A stretch of 64,000 nt of DNA, from positions 806,001 to 870,000 of the forward strand of contig NZ_CP126307.1 of assembly GCF_030144325.1 (NCBI RefSeq), in the 5' to 3' direction. Origin of the DNA: Bosea vestrisii. GTDB lineage: Bacteria > Pseudomonadota > Alphaproteobacteria > Rhizobiales > Beijerinckiaceae. The notes under the pieces were generated by a model. That model was given only the letters and a program-made list of their open reading frames with translations. It ran no database searches and had not been told where the DNA came from. Positions 26,256 through 34,955 of this stretch are shown one piece after another. A program made the position numbers and the translations under genes. Positions within the stretch are counted from its first letter, which is position 1; each line of letters opens with the position of its first letter.

Positions 26256-27158
26256 GTGTCCCCACCCGCTCCCCCTCGCCTCGCCATCGGCTTTGCCTGC
26301 GGCATCCTGTCGGCCGTGATCTGGGGCGTGCAGTCGGTGATTTCGCGGCAATCGGTGGCGGACGGGCTCTCGGCCGGCGACGTCACGATCCTGCGCTTCC
26401 TCGCCGCCTCGCTGGTGCTGCTGCCCTTCGCGCTCAAGCGGCTGAAGCCGTTCCCGGTCGGCCGGCTCGGCTGGAAGAAGGCGCTGATCCTCACCGCCAT
26501 CGTCGGCCCGAGCTACAGCCTGATCCTGGTCGGCGGGGCACATTTCGCCCCGGCTTTGCACTCCTCGGTGATCTCGCCCGGGCTGATCCCGGTCGCGACC
26601 GCGCTGCTCGCCGTCCTCGTGCTCGGCGAGCGCATCAGTCCGCTCAGGGTGATCGGGCTGTCAATCATCGTCGCCGGGATCGTGGTCTTTTCCTTCGAGG
26701 CGATGGCGAACACGCCGACGCGCGAAGGCGCCTGGATCGGCGACCTGCTCTTCGTCCTGATCGCCGTGCTCTGGTCGGTGTTCGGCCTGCTGGCGCGGCG
26801 CTGGGGCGCGGATGCGGTCGAGGTCACCATGGCGACCTGCCTGCTCTCGGTGCCGCTGCTGCCGCTGCTCGCGCTGGTGCAGCCGGTCAACCTGCTGCAG
26901 GTGCCGTTCTCGGCGATCGTGCTGCAGGCGCTCTACCAGGGCGTCATCGTCGGCGCGGTCGCGCTCTTCCTCTACACCCAGGCCGTCGCGATTCTGGGCG
27001 CCGGCCGCGCCGCGCTGTTCCTGCCGCTGGTGCCGGTGGTGACGGCGCTGTCGGGCGCCGCCCTTCTGGGCGAGCGCGCCTCGGCGCTGGAGATCGCCGG
27101 CATGGCGCTCGCCATCCTCGGCATGGTGGTGGCGCTGAAGGCGCCGAGCCACGCCTGA
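26256..27158 (+). CDS. EamA/DMT family transporter
   Basis: A 300-residue inner membrane protein with about ten hydrophobic helices arranged as two EamA repeats (first from residue 10, second from about 155). Typical segments are AVIWGVQSVISRQ, ITLRFLAASLV-like TILRFLAASLVLLPF, and the end ALEIAGMALAILGMVVAL. Drug/metabolite transporters of this kind export amino acids or other small metabolites. The start is GTG 26256. It lies between two palindromic repeats, so it is probably transcribed alone. Confidence 0.85.
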   Translation: MSPPAPPRLAIGFACGILSAVIWGVQSVISRQSVADGLSAGDVTILRFLAASLVLLPFALKRLKPFPVGRLGWKKALILTAIVGPSYSLILVGGAHFAPALHSSVISPGLIPVATALLAVLVLGERISPLRVIGLSIIVAGIVVFSFEAMANTPTREGAWIGDLLFVLIAVLWSVFGLLARRWGADAVEVTMATCLLSVPLLPLLALVQPVNLLQVPFSAIVLQALYQGVIVGAVALFLYTQAVAILGAGRAALFLPLVPVVTALSGAALLGERASALEIAGMALAILGMVVALKAPSHA

Positions 27159-27172
27159 GCTGTCTTTGCCTC

Positions 27173-27325
27173 GCCGTCATTCCGGGGCAGGCCGCCAGGC
27201 CTGAGCCCGGAACCCAGAACCGATGAGAGATTGTAAGAAGCGCGCGGCCACGGCAGCGCCTTGCCGATAAGCGGCAACGGTTCTGGGTTCCGGGCTCTTC
27301 GCTTCGCGAAGCCCCGGAAAGACGA
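27173..27325. repeat. Palindromic intergenic repeat, family B
   Basis: CGTCATTCCGGGGCAGGCC and GCCCGGAACCCAGAACCGAT on the left are mirrored by CGGTTCTGGGTTCCGGGC and CCCCGGAAAGACG on the right. It is the same family as 22111-22263. It lies between convergent genes, where it could end transcription both ways. Confidence 0.8.
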
Positions 27326-27331
27326 GGCCGC

Positions 27332-27841
27332 TCAGCCCTTGTGGTCCTTGGCGATCGGCTCGACATAGGACAGCCCCATGTCCCAGGGGAAATAGATCCA
27401 GGTGTCCTGGCTGACCTCGGTGACAAAGGTGTCGACCACCGGCACGCCGGCCGGCTTGGCATAGACCGTGGCGAAATGGGCGTTCGGCAGCATCTCGCGT
27501 ACGACGCGGGCGGTCTTGCCGGTGTCGGTCAGGTCGTCGACGACGAGCACGCCCTTGCCCTTGCCGTCGCCGATGGCGCGGATCGAGGGGGCGATTTCCT
27601 TCATCACCTTGAGCTCGGTCTGGTTCTTGTAGTCGTGATAGCTCGCGACGCAGACCGTCTCGATCATGCGCAGGCCGAGCTCGCGGCAGATGATCGCCGC
27701 CGGCACCAGCCCGCCGCGGGTGATGCAGACCATCGCCTCGAACGGTCCGGCATCGGCCAGGCGCCAGGCGAGCGCCCGGGCGTCGCGATGAAACTGGTCC
27801 CAGGAAACGGGGAAGGCCTTGTTGGCGCTCGGTTCGGCCAT
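27332..27841 (-). CDS. gpt: Xanthine phosphoribosyltransferase
   Basis: A 169-residue type I phosphoribosyltransferase. The PRPP-binding motif VLVVDDLTDTGKTARVV is intact, and FEAMVCITRGGLVPAAIICR and YFPWDMGLSYVEPI fit bacterial Gpt, which converts xanthine and guanine to their nucleotides with PRPP in the cytosol. ATG 27841 with AGGACC upstream is preferred; the frame opens earlier at 27940 without a good site. The next gene upstream on the same strand is the CinA-type gene, 95 bases away. Confidence 0.85.
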   Translation of the reverse strand: MAEPSANKAFPVSWDQFHRDARALAWRLADAGPFEAMVCITRGGLVPAAIICRELGLRMIETVCVASYHDYKNQTELKVMKEIAPSIRAIGDGKGKGVLVVDDLTDTGKTARVVREMLPNAHFATVYAKPAGVPVVDTFVTEVSQDTWIYFPWDMGLSYVEPIAKDHKG

Positions 27842-27936
27842 GGCTGGTCCTGCGGCAGACTTAAGAAAGAGCCTTTCCGCAAAGCGCATTCGGCGCAGGC
27901 TGGCAAGAGCCTGACGGCCACAATCCCCGCTCGGGA

Positions 27937-28701
27937 TCACCCAGCGAGCTTCTTGCGCTCCACCTCGACCATCGCCTGCACAGCCGACGTCGCCATCATC
28001 AGCTTCTCCGGGTCGCGCGAGCGGATAACGATATTGGTGTCCGGCCCGGTCTCGGACCAGAACGGGTAGGAGCCGATCGAGCAGTCGGGATGGGCCTTGG
28101 CGATCTCGGCGAGCGGCGTGCCGATATCACCTTCCTTCAGGCCCGCCCTCACCGTCTCTGACAGGATCTTGGCGCCGGTCTTCAGCGTCGGCGCCACGAC
28201 GTCGAGCATGGCCTGCATGATCGCCGGGACGCCGGCCATGACATGGACGTTGCCGATGCGGAAGCCCGGTGCCTTCGACACCGAATTGGCGATGAGGTCG
28301 GCGCCGGCCGGGATACGTGCCATCCGCATCCGCGCTTCGTTGAGCTGATCCTGCGGGAAACGCTCCAGCAGCATGGCGACGGCACGCGGATCATGGTCGA
28401 TCGGCACCCCGAAGGCGGCCGCGACCGCATCCGCCGTGATGTCGTCATGGGTTGGGCCGATGCCACCGGTGGTGAAGACATAGGTGTAGCGCGCACGCAG
28501 CGCGTTCAGCGCCGAGACGATCTCGTCGGTCAGGTCCGGCACCACCCGGACCTCGCGCAGCTCGATACCGATATTGGTCAGGTATTCGGCGATATAGCCG
28601 ATATTCTTGTCCTTGGTCCGGCCGGACAGGATCTCGTCGCCGATCACCAGGATCGCGGCGGTGATGACGGGCGGAAAGGCGGGCGATGGCGCTGCCGTCA
28701 T
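27937..28701 (-). CDS. Competence/damage-inducible protein A-like (CinA N-terminal, MoCF-type)
   Basis: A 254-residue protein made of one MoCF_biosynth (MoaB/MogA-like) domain plus a C-terminal helical part. The core FTTGGIGPTHDDITADAVA and VIGDEILSGRTKDKN are clear. It matches the N-terminal half of CinA, which in some bacteria has ADP-ribose pyrophosphatase activity, and lacks the C-terminal nicotinamide mononucleotide amidase half. ATG 28701 is nine bases behind AGG, better spaced than ATG 28707. It precedes gpt on the same strand. Confidence 0.8.
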   Translation of the reverse strand: MTAAPSPAFPPVITAAILVIGDEILSGRTKDKNIGYIAEYLTNIGIELREVRVVPDLTDEIVSALNALRARYTYVFTTGGIGPTHDDITADAVAAAFGVPIDHDPRAVAMLLERFPQDQLNEARMRMARIPAGADLIANSVSKAPGFRIGNVHVMAGVPAIMQAMLDVVAPTLKTGAKILSETVRAGLKEGDIGTPLAEIAKAHPDCSIGSYPFWSETGPDTNIVIRSRDPEKLMMATSAVQAMVEVERKKLAG

Positions 28702-28828
28702 GGGCATGATCCTGCTGTTCGAAAAAACGCCGCATGCGTGCCCGAACTGCAAGCAAGCTAAGCCACTTGCGCGCGGTTTCTCAAGCGGCGCGCCAGTCGG
28801 GGCCGCTATGCGCGCGCGGCGCGGCGCA

Positions 28829-29680
28829 TCACGAGGTCGTGCGCTCGTAGACGAGGTTGAGCCGGGTCTGGGCGATGAGCTTGTAGCCCTTGCTCTCCAG
28901 CAGCGCCGGAAGGTCGCTCTGCCAGCGCCCGCGCGAATCCTCGACGATGATGAAGCCCGGCCACAACGCCTCCGGAGCATCGCGCAGGAAGGGCTCGAGG
29001 ATCAGATCCTCGGCGCCCTCGACATCGAGCTTGACCGCGTCGAGCCGCTCATAGCCCTCGCCCTGCATCAGCGCGAGCAGCGTCGTCGCCGGGACGCGCA
29101 CCGAGTTCGCATTGCTGGAACGCAGGATGCGCACGCTCGATTCGCCCTTGTTCGTAGGGTCGAGGAACAGCGTCAGCTCGCCCGGCTTGTCGGCGAGCGC
29201 GCAGGCCACCGCTTTGACCGTGCCGAACGGGTTCTGGGCAATGTTGTAGGTCAGCCGCGCGAAAATGTCCGGCTGCGGCTCGACTGCAAGGATACGCGCG
29301 CCGCGGCCGGCGCGGGCCGCGACGAAGAGCGAATAGGCGCCGATATTCGCGCCGATATCGATGAAGCAGAAGCCGTCCCGGATGCGCGAGGCCAAAAGCT
29401 CGCGCTCCCGCGCGTCGAAGTACTGCGGCGTGAACAGCACCCGCTTCTCGCAGACATTGCCTTGGGGGTAGAGCCGCATCTGCGCGCCGAGCGCCTCGAT
29501 GTCGACGGGCTGGCCTTTGAGCCGGTTGAGCCCGAGGCGGCGCAGCGCATAGGCGAATTTGCGCCCGAGGAAGGAATCCGAGGCGCAGCGCGTCCAGCCG
29601 ATGAGGCGCGCGATGCCGCCCTGGGGGGCGAAGGTGCCGAAAGGCTGATCCTCGGCCGATCTGATCTCGTTGAATGCCAT
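28829..29680 (-). CDS. FkbM family methyltransferase
   Basis: A 283-residue cytosolic protein with a class I SAM-dependent methyltransferase domain. Motif I is CFIDIGANIGAYSLFVAARA (about residues 108-127), followed by ARILAVEPQPDIFARL, the acidic LDAVKLDVEGAEDLIL and the end IVEDSRGRWQ, all typical of FkbM. These enzymes O-methylate sugars, polyketides or siderophores. ATG 29680 is the chosen start. It lies 73 bases behind fhuF on the same strand, so it may be part of the iron operon or only adjacent. Confidence 0.8.
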   Translation of the reverse strand: MAFNEIRSAEDQPFGTFAPQGGIARLIGWTRCASDSFLGRKFAYALRRLGLNRLKGQPVDIEALGAQMRLYPQGNVCEKRVLFTPQYFDARERELLASRIRDGFCFIDIGANIGAYSLFVAARAGRGARILAVEPQPDIFARLTYNIAQNPFGTVKAVACALADKPGELTLFLDPTNKGESSVRILRSSNANSVRVPATTLLALMQGEGYERLDAVKLDVEGAEDLILEPFLRDAPEALWPGFIIVEDSRGRWQSDLPALLESKGYKLIAQTRLNLVYERTTS

Positions 29681-29753
29681 CGGCGGGCTGATACACCCCC
29701 GGCGCAGCCTGCGCCAGCGGCTTGATCGACGCCGGCGCGGAGCCAAGGCAATG

Positions 29754-30497
29754 TCAGGCCGCATCGGTCACCACCGAAACACAGCCGGCGTGCAGCGGAC
29801 AGAGGCTGCCGCAATCGGCGACGCCGGCCAGCAGGTAGCGCAGGCAGCAGAGCTTGCGGCGCCGAACCGGCTCCCCCTGCTCGACGGGGTAACGCACCGC
29901 CTCGAACATCGGGTTGCGCTGTCCGGAGGGTTTGAGACGGCGCTCCAGCCGCTGGCGCGCCGCGGCCAGCCCATCCGTATCGGCGAGCTCGGCCGGCAGC
30001 TGCTGCAGCGTCCATTCGAAGATCGCCGCCGCATTGGCCCAGAGCAGCCGCGGCGACACCCGGAACTGCGCCGCAAAATGGCTGATCAGCGGCGCGACAT
30101 GGCCGTCAAACAGGCGCGCGAAGGGATCGCTGCCGTCAACGCGTCGGCCGCCTTCGTCGGGGATGACGATTGCGCTCGTCAGCCCGGCCTCCTGAGGCAC
30201 GACCGCGATCCGGTTTAGCTCCAATGGCAGATCGCGATTGCACAGCAGGATTGCCGCCGTCGCCGGGATGAGCAGTGCGCCGAAATGCCATTGCGTCCAC
30301 ATCGAGACGAGCGCGCGTCGGTCGCTGTCCGGATAGAGCGTGGCGAAACGCGCCATCAGCCGGTCGGCGGCGCCCGTCAGCAGGTTGGGTCCCGAGATCG
30401 CTTCGCGGGCGCCGCCGGGCAGCACGAGCTTGTCCCTGTACCAGGCCAGCGCCTCCGGAAAGCTGGCGGTGAAGGATGGCAGCGCCGCTTCGTTCAT
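29754..30497 (-). CDS. fhuF: Siderophore-iron reductase FhuF
   Basis: A 247-residue cytosolic protein. The C-terminus has the cluster motif CCLRYLLAGVADCGSLC, that is Cys-Cys-x10-Cys-x3-Cys, which binds a [2Fe-2S] centre. E. coli FhuF has x2 rather than x3 at the last spacing. The N-terminal part with SMWTQWHFGALLIPATAAIL is also family-like. FhuF reduces ferric hydroxamate siderophores so that iron is released. ATG 30497 overlaps the stop of the permease gene by four bases, so the genes are translationally coupled. The neighbours are the matching receptor and permease. Confidence 0.88.
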   Translation of the reverse strand: MNEAALPSFTASFPEALAWYRDKLVLPGGAREAISGPNLLTGAADRLMARFATLYPDSDRRALVSMWTQWHFGALLIPATAAILLCNRDLPLELNRIAVVPQEAGLTSAIVIPDEGGRRVDGSDPFARLFDGHVAPLISHFAAQFRVSPRLLWANAAAIFEWTLQQLPAELADTDGLAAARQRLERRLKPSGQRNPMFEAVRYPVEQGEPVRRRKLCCLRYLLAGVADCGSLCPLHAGCVSVVTDAA

Positions 30498-31732
30498 CCG
30501 GGAGCCGTCTGCTCCCGCAGCTCCGGCCGCACCGCGGTCGCCGTCCGGCCCAGCAGGGCTATCAGCGGTGCCGCGACCAGGGCAGCCCCGGCCGCCAGGG
30601 CAAAGCAGATGCCATAGCCCCAGCGCTCCGCGACCCAGCCGGCGCCGATGCCGCCGGCCATGCTGACCAGCCCGTCCATGCATTGCAGCAGGGTGAAGTC
30701 GACGCCGGCCTGGCGCGGATCGGACAGCGCCATGAAGCGGGCATAGAGTGCGACGAAGCCGAGCGCCATGATGCCGGACGAGCTCGCCAGCGCCAGCGCA
30801 AGCACGGCCGGCTGCGGCAGACCGCGCCAGGCGGCGAAGGCGAGGCCCGCAAGCGAAGCCGCCTGCAGCAGCAGCGCCAGGACCAGCACACTGCGCGCAC
30901 CGAGACCCCGCACTAGCGCGCCGCCAAGCAACGCGCAGGCGAAGCCTACCGCGAGGCCGCCAATGCCGTTGACGATGCCGAGCGAAGCGAGATCGAGCCC
31001 GCTGTCGACGAGATAGGGCCCGAGCATCGCAACACCCCATTTCTGCGCCGGCACATAGATGGCGGCGAGCAGCAGGCCGGCGCGCATCTCCGGCCGCCGC
31101 AGCGCCTCCTTCAGCGAAGGCTGGTGCGTGCGCCGTGCCGGTGCGGCGGGTGCCGGAGAGAGCAAAAAGGGTAATGCCAGCAACAGAAGCAGCCCAGCCA
31201 TGGCGAAGGTGGCGAGCTGCCAGTCGAGCCGTGCGACGAGGACGAGGAACAGGCCGGAGCCGAGCGCCGAGCCGAGATAGGCCCCGCCGACCTGGGCCGC
31301 ATTGCCCCAGCCGTGATGGGCCTGCGCCAGCGTCTCGACCGCATGCCCGTCGCAGGCGATGTCACCGGTCGAGGCGGAGAACGCGATCAGCACGAAGACG
31401 GCGATCAACGGGACGAAGGCGATCGGGCCGATCAGGCCGACGGCGACCAGCCCCGCGGCCGAGACCAGCGTCGTCGCCAGCACGATCGTCCGCGAGCGGG
31501 CCGGACCGGTATCGGGCAACCGGTAGCGCTCGATCGCCGGCGCCCACAAAAACTTCAGCGCCCAGGGCAGCACGGCAAGATAGGTCAGGCCGATCTGGTC
31601 GAGCGGCAGCCCGCGCTCGCGCAGCACGCTCGGCAGGGCGATGAAGGTCAGCCCACCGATGATGCTCTGGCCGACATAGAGCCCGCCAATCGCGAGGACG
31701 ATCGCCGCCGGCGACAGCAGCAGCGCCCTCAC
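30494..31732 (-). CDS. RhtX/FptX-type siderophore permease (MFS)
   Basis: A 412-residue inner membrane protein with about twelve helices. The N-terminal GLYVGQSIIGGLTFIALPSV and the segment SASTGDIACDGHAVETL match the RhtX/FptX group, single-subunit transporters that bring ferric rhizobactin or pyochelin into the cytosol. GTG 31732 overlaps the TonB receptor stop (GTGA), and its own stop overlaps the fhuF start, giving a tightly coupled receptor-permease-reductase operon. The frame is open further upstream, but that part lies inside the receptor gene. Confidence 0.85.
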   Translation of the reverse strand: MRALLLSPAAIVLAIGGLYVGQSIIGGLTFIALPSVLRERGLPLDQIGLTYLAVLPWALKFLWAPAIERYRLPDTGPARSRTIVLATTLVSAAGLVAVGLIGPIAFVPLIAVFVLIAFSASTGDIACDGHAVETLAQAHHGWGNAAQVGGAYLGSALGSGLFLVLVARLDWQLATFAMAGLLLLLALPFLLSPAPAAPARRTHQPSLKEALRRPEMRAGLLLAAIYVPAQKWGVAMLGPYLVDSGLDLASLGIVNGIGGLAVGFACALLGGALVRGLGARSVLVLALLLQAASLAGLAFAAWRGLPQPAVLALALASSSGIMALGFVALYARFMALSDPRQAGVDFTLLQCMDGLVSMAGGIGAGWVAERWGYGICFALAAGAALVAAPLIALLGRTATAVRPELREQTAPG

Positions 31733-33831
31733 CAGCGATAGCGCAGGCTGGCGATGACCTTGCGTCCCTCGTCGAAATAGCAATAGCCGGCGGTGCAGGT
31801 CTGGTTGACCTCGTTCAGCAGGTTGGTGGCGTTGACCTGCAGCCGCATGCCCTTGAGCTGAGGGCTGAGGTTCTCGAGATCGTAGCGGATCGAGCCGTCG
31901 ACGAAGGTGCGCGCCTTGTTGTCGATCACCGGCCGGCCGAGATTGTCGCCAAGGCTTGAGCCGACATAGCGCACGCCGCCGCCGATCCCGAGCCCGCGCA
32001 CCGGCCCGCTTTGGACCGTATAGTCGAGCCAGAGCGAAGCCATGTGGTAGGGCACGCTGGACAGCGGGTTGCCGACCGTCTCCGCGGTCAGCTTCTTGAT
32101 GCGCGCGTCATTGTAGGAATAAGAGGCCTGCAGGCTGAGCCCGTTCGCCAGCGAGGCGACGCCCTCGATCTCGAAGCCGCTCGAGCGCAGATCGAGCTGG
32201 ACCTGGCGGTTGAGGCCGTCGACGACCTCGTAGACCACCCCGTTCTCCTGGCGGATACTGAAAACAGCCGCGCGCAGCGAGGCGTTGTAGCCCGGCAGGT
32301 CGTATTTCACGCCGAGCTCGGCCTGCTTGCCGCTCGTCGGTTGGGCGATGCCGCCATTCAGCACCGTGCCCGGATTGGGGACGAAGGAGGTGCCGTAGCT
32401 GACATAGGGCGCGAGCCCGAAATCGGTGACGTAAGACAGCGCGGCGCGGCCGGTGAACTTGCCGTCATTGCGCTTGCTCTCGGTTGGGACGGCGCCGGCA
32501 GCGCCCGCCTCGAACTTGCTGTCGACCCAGTCCTGGCGAACACCGGCCGAGAGGCGCCAGTTCCCCCATTTGACCTGGTCCTGCAGATAGACGCCGGTCG
32601 TGGTCAGCGTCTGCTCGGTCCGCCACAGGAAGGCGGGATTGTAGCCGAGCAGCACGCCGCCGAAGGCTTCCTTGCTCTTGTAGTGCAGCCGGCTGACATC
32701 GACGCCGGCGAGCAGGGTGTGGTCGACCGCCCCGGTCCGGACCTTCGCCTCGAGCGAGGTGTCGACCGAGAAGCCTGCGGTGTTCTCGCGCGTCAGGCCG
32801 GGGTCGAAATAGACATATTGCTGGTTGTTGCCGAGCTGCTGGTACCGCGCCCGCTGGCGCAGCGTGAAGACCTCGTCGAACTTGTGCTCGAACTCGTAGC
32901 CGATGCGGGCCTGCTGCTGGCGGAAATCATTGTAGCGCTTGTCGCCGACATAGAGCTTGGTCGCGCCCAGGGTCTTGGACAGCACATTGCCCTGGCGATC
33001 GACATAAGGGCCGTACTGGTTGAGATAGGCCGCCGTGCCACCCGTGGTCGAATCCATGTACTCGCCGAGCACGGTGAGCTTGGTCGCCTCGTTCGGCTTC
33101 CAGGTCAGCGCCGGCGCGATGAAGATGCGGTCGTCCTTGATCGCGCTGATGTCGCTCTTGGCGTCGCGGATGACGCCGGTCAGCCGGTAGAGCAGCGTCC
33201 CTTCCGGATTGGCCGGGCCGGACAGGTCGAAGGCGAACTGCTTGCGGCCGAAGGAGCCGCCCTGGATCTCGATCTCGCGGAACGGCGTCTCGGTCGGCCG
33301 CTTCGAGATCAGGTCGACGATGCCGGCGCTGGTGCTGGCGCCGTAGATCGCCGAAGCCGGGCCGCGCAGCACGCTGATCCCTTCCAACCCGTAGGGTTCG
33401 AGCCGCATCAGCCCGTTCGGGCTGCCGATCTGGCGCAGGCCGTCGCGGAAGACGGCGTTGTGGGTGACGTCGATGCCGCGGATGGTGAAAGCGTCGTAGC
33501 GCGGATCGAAGCCATAGGTGCCGATGCGCGCGCCAGGCGTGTAAGCTAGGGCCTCCAGCAGGTTCTGCGGCTTGCGCTGCTCGAGCTGCGTCTGCGTCAC
33601 CGTCGAGATCGACATCGGCGTCTCGAGCAGCGGTGTGTCCGTCTTGCTGGCGCTGCGGCCGGATGTGGCGACATAGCCGTTGGCGCTGAAGACACCCTTC
33701 TCGCCGCTGCCCTGCCCTTCGACCACGATGGTGTCGAGCTGGATCTGCCGGCCTTCGGCCCCCTGCGCCAAAGCGGCGATGGGAGCAAACAGCAGCGCGG
33801 ACGAGCCCAGCAGGGCAGAACGAATATTCAC
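31729..33831 (-). CDS. TonB-dependent siderophore receptor
   Basis: A 700-residue outer membrane protein. Signal peptide (LLGSSALLFAPIAALAQ), TonB box LDTIVVEG, a plug domain (LLEALAYTPGARIGTYGFDP and IRGIDVTHNAVFRDGLRQ to ISVLRGPASAIYGASTSAG), and a 22-strand barrel ending in a C-terminal aromatic residue (RYRW). This is the FhuA/FoxA-type siderophore receptor architecture. The cognate siderophore is unknown, although FhuF next to it points to a hydroxamate. It is the first gene of the receptor-permease-fhuF operon, with an AT-rich promoter region upstream. Confidence 0.9.
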   Translation of the reverse strand: MNIRSALLGSSALLFAPIAALAQGAEGRQIQLDTIVVEGQGSGEKGVFSANGYVATSGRSASKTDTPLLETPMSISTVTQTQLEQRKPQNLLEALAYTPGARIGTYGFDPRYDAFTIRGIDVTHNAVFRDGLRQIGSPNGLMRLEPYGLEGISVLRGPASAIYGASTSAGIVDLISKRPTETPFREIEIQGGSFGRKQFAFDLSGPANPEGTLLYRLTGVIRDAKSDISAIKDDRIFIAPALTWKPNEATKLTVLGEYMDSTTGGTAAYLNQYGPYVDRQGNVLSKTLGATKLYVGDKRYNDFRQQQARIGYEFEHKFDEVFTLRQRARYQQLGNNQQYVYFDPGLTRENTAGFSVDTSLEAKVRTGAVDHTLLAGVDVSRLHYKSKEAFGGVLLGYNPAFLWRTEQTLTTTGVYLQDQVKWGNWRLSAGVRQDWVDSKFEAGAAGAVPTESKRNDGKFTGRAALSYVTDFGLAPYVSYGTSFVPNPGTVLNGGIAQPTSGKQAELGVKYDLPGYNASLRAAVFSIRQENGVVYEVVDGLNRQVQLDLRSSGFEIEGVASLANGLSLQASYSYNDARIKKLTAETVGNPLSSVPYHMASLWLDYTVQSGPVRGLGIGGGVRYVGSSLGDNLGRPVIDNKARTFVDGSIRYDLENLSPQLKGMRLQVNATNLLNEVNQTCTAGYCYFDEGRKVIASLRYRW

Positions 33832-33896
33832 GGCACACGACTCTCGACGAAAAACGACGATCGCGGCCTAGCAATCAGGATTATTCAGGTCAATAC

Positions 33897-33924
33897 ATTA
33901 TAGTTTTGAATTATTACAGATAAA
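33897..33924 (-). promoter_or_regulatory. Candidate promoter of the siderophore operon
   Basis: On the minus strand a perfect TATAAT (33902-33897) stands 16 bases behind TTTATC (33924-33919). The whole gap 33832-34133 is unusually AT-rich for this genome, as expected for a regulated promoter of an iron gene. I could not identify a clear Fur, Irr or RirA operator by eye. The rest of the gap belongs to the divergent map gene, whose GGAGATCAAGGAG lies at about 34112-34124. Confidence 0.4.
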
Positions 33925-34133
33925 CATATCGAATTTATACTTCAGATATCGAGCAATACATTTTGACGCGGTATCATTATTGCCCACCGCTCTGGCCACG
34001 GGCAAATTGCGACGGCCTCCAGCGCGACCGTCCAGATTCCCACCGGGACGACCATGCCTGCGCTGCTCTGCGCATCTGCCTTGCACCGCAACCCAAACCC
34101 AATAAATAAGGAGATCAAGGAGCGGCCTCCGGA

Positions 34134-34955
34134 ATGACCCTGAACGAATCGATCTCGCGCGCTCGCCGCGACCCCGCCATCAAGCTGCATGGGCCCGAGG
34201 CCTTCGCGGCGATGCGCAAGGCCGGCCAGCTCACGGCGCGCGGCCTCGACATGCTCGCCGGCGAGGTCAAGCCCGGCGTGACCACCCAGCGCCTCGACGA
34301 TCTCGCCTTCCAGTTCGCCATGGACAATTCAGCCTATCCGGCAACGCTGTTCTATCGCGGCTACACCAAGTCGATCTGCACCTCGATCAACCATGTCGTC
34401 TGCCATGGCATCCCCGACGACAAGCCGATGCGCGAGGGCGACATCGTCAATATCGACTACACGCTGATCGTCGACGGCTGGCATGGCGATTCCAGCCGGA
34501 TGTTCGGTGTCGGCGACATTCCGCGCAAGGCCGAGCGGCTGGTCGAGATCACCTATGAGAGCCTGCTGCGCGGCATCCGCGCCGTGCGGCCCGGCGCGAC
34601 CACCGGCGATATCGGCTTTGCCATCCAGCGCTATGCCGAGGGCGAGCGCTGCTCGGTGGTGCGCGATTTCTGCGGCCACGGCCTCGGCCAGGTCTTCCAC
34701 GACGCGCCCAACATCCTGCACTATGGTAGCCCCGGCGAAGGCGTCGAGCTCAAGCCCGGCATGCTCTTCACGATCGAGCCGATGATCAATCTCGGCAAGG
34801 CGAGCGTGAAGGTGCTCTCCGATGGCTGGACGGCGGTGACGCGCGACCGCTCGCTCTCGGCCCAGTTCGAGCACACGATCGGCGTGACCGACACGGGCTG
34901 CGAGATCTTCACGCTCTCCCCGGCCGGCCTCGACAACCCGCTCGCCCGCGCATGA
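34134..34955 (+). CDS. map: Methionine aminopeptidase, type I
   Basis: A 273-residue cytosolic metalloprotease that removes the initiator methionine from new proteins. The five metal ligands can be placed: two Asp in NIDYTLIVDGWHGDSS, His in CGHGLGQVFH, Glu in FTIEPMI and Glu in QFEHTIGV; the substrate-binding His lies in NHVVCHGIPD. ATG 34134 lies behind an AAGGAG-rich leader. The stop overlaps the radC start by four bases, so the two genes are translated together. Confidence 0.92.
   Translation: MTLNESISRARRDPAIKLHGPEAFAAMRKAGQLTARGLDMLAGEVKPGVTTQRLDDLAFQFAMDNSAYPATLFYRGYTKSICTSINHVVCHGIPDDKPMREGDIVNIDYTLIVDGWHGDSSRMFGVGDIPRKAERLVEITYESLLRGIRAVRPGATTGDIGFAIQRYAEGERCSVVRDFCGHGLGQVFHDAPNILHYGSPGEGVELKPGMLFTIEPMINLGKASVKVLSDGWTAVTRDRSLSAQFEHTIGVTDTGCEIFTLSPAGLDNPLARA

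Noticed and set aside
21486..27325. CRISPR-like arrays in the repeat-rich region
   Set aside because: The repeats are palindromic, few, irregularly spaced and lack uniform spacers; no cas genes are seen.
32011..33549. A 512-residue plus-strand frame inside the TonB receptor gene
   Set aside because: Antisense shadow; no domain, no ribosome site, and the receptor reading is unambiguous.
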